Of a DNA stretch of 64,000 nucleotides, positions 63,865 through 64,000 are shown one piece after another. Position numbers and translations under genes: made by a program. The first letter of the stretch is position 1. Every line of letters starts with the position of its first letter. A model generated the notes under the pieces. It worked only from the letters and a program-made list of their open reading frames with translations, had not been told where the DNA came from and searched no databases. This stretch comes from Acinetobacter gerneri DSM 14967 = CIP 107464 = MTCC 9824 (GTDB taxonomy: Bacteria; Pseudomonadota; Gammaproteobacteria; Pseudomonadales; Moraxellaceae): contig NZ_KB849549.1 of assembly GCF_000368565.1 (NCBI RefSeq), positions 248,001-312,000 of the forward strand. Direction: 5' to 3'.

Positions 63865-64000
63865 TTATGGCAACATCGCTAAATAAGTCGATGGATTTTT
63901 ACGTTGACCATCTTTTACAACTTCATAATGTAAATGCGGACCAGTACAACGACCAGTACATCCTACATTGGCAATGTGATCACCCGCAGAAACACGAGAA
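63865..64000 (-). CDS. M23-family metallopeptidase, C-terminal fragment (runs off the window)
   Basis: The last ~45 residues before TAA at 63865 read SRVSAGDHIANVGCTGRCTG then PHLHYEVVKDGQRKNPSTYL. The PHLHYEV motif is the metal-binding HxH of M23 (LytM) peptidases that cut peptidoglycan cross-bridges; the paired cysteines before it could form a disulfide. The rest of the gene lies beyond the window, so length and anchor are unknown. Confidence 0.85.
   Translation of the reverse strand, partial: SRVSAGDHIANVGCTGRCTGPHLHYEVVKDGQRKNPSTYLAMLP

Noticed and set aside
1..64000. CRISPR array
   Set aside because: No run of regularly spaced identical repeats was seen; the repeats found are two-copy direct repeats and palindromes.

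Overview
The window is AT-rich and looks like chromosomal DNA of a gammaproteobacterium of the genus Acinetobacter (Moraxellaceae). The basis is the set of protein families, scattered single his genes (hisB-hisH, hisA, hisF) separated by unrelated genes, a ThrB homoserine kinase of the aminoglycoside-phosphotransferase fold, three-lipoyl AceF, CrbS-type hybrid kinase with ActP/Acs, and an IS30-family element of 1074 bp resembling IS18 of Acinetobacter. The genus call is from recognition, not from a search. Most genes are ordinary core or conserved accessory genes, 62 loci in all.

Layout. 1-2.9 kb: 5' part of a FadL/OmpP1-type porin, a methyltransferase, two identical tRNA-Phe genes each with its own promoter and terminator, and a PanZ-like acetyltransferase. 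2.97-12.1 kb: histidine genes mixed with small membrane proteins, a DMT exporter between two small ABM-domain enzymes, a cold-shock/DUF1294 fusion and thrB. 12.2-22 kb: GNAT, fatty-acid hydroxylase with divergent AraC regulator, aqpZ, a secreted nuclease, and an AaeB/AaeX/AaeA-like efflux operon with a divergent IclR regulator. 22.2-24.1 kb: a convergent pair of alkylation-repair genes (YcaQ/AlkX glycosylase and AlkB).

24.2-28.6 kb is the most unusual stretch. An ABC exporter gene is followed by about 2 kb bracketed by direct repeats of its own last ~93 bp. Inside are a truncated ORF overlapping (ATGA) a lipoprotein gene, which is split by an IS18-like element. Removing the element and one copy of the 3-bp duplication ATG restores a 231-residue lipoprotein exactly in frame. 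I interpret this as the remnant of an effector/immunity-type module inserted at the end of the exporter gene. A four-helix membrane protein of unknown function follows.

28.7-42.1 kb is an acetate module: actP-yjcH, the sodium-symporter-like sensor kinase CrbS, the LuxR-type regulator CrbR and acs, with an unrecognised 255-residue gene between crbS and crbR, and a dimethylsulfone pair (msuE-sfnG) plus a TetR regulator in between. 42.4-55.7 kb carries housekeeping genes: mscS-like channel, rsmE, waaA, an Old Yellow Enzyme with an ArsR regulator, prfB with its programmed +1 frameshift, a small porin, recJ-pdxH-glmM and guaB. 55.7-64 kb has a palindrome-rich intergenic region, an ODP-like metallo-beta-lactamase-fold protein, a UPF0016 manganese exporter behind a yybP-ykoY riboswitch, a motility-associated-glycosyltransferase-like unknown, aceF-aceE, and the 3' end of an M23 peptidase gene.
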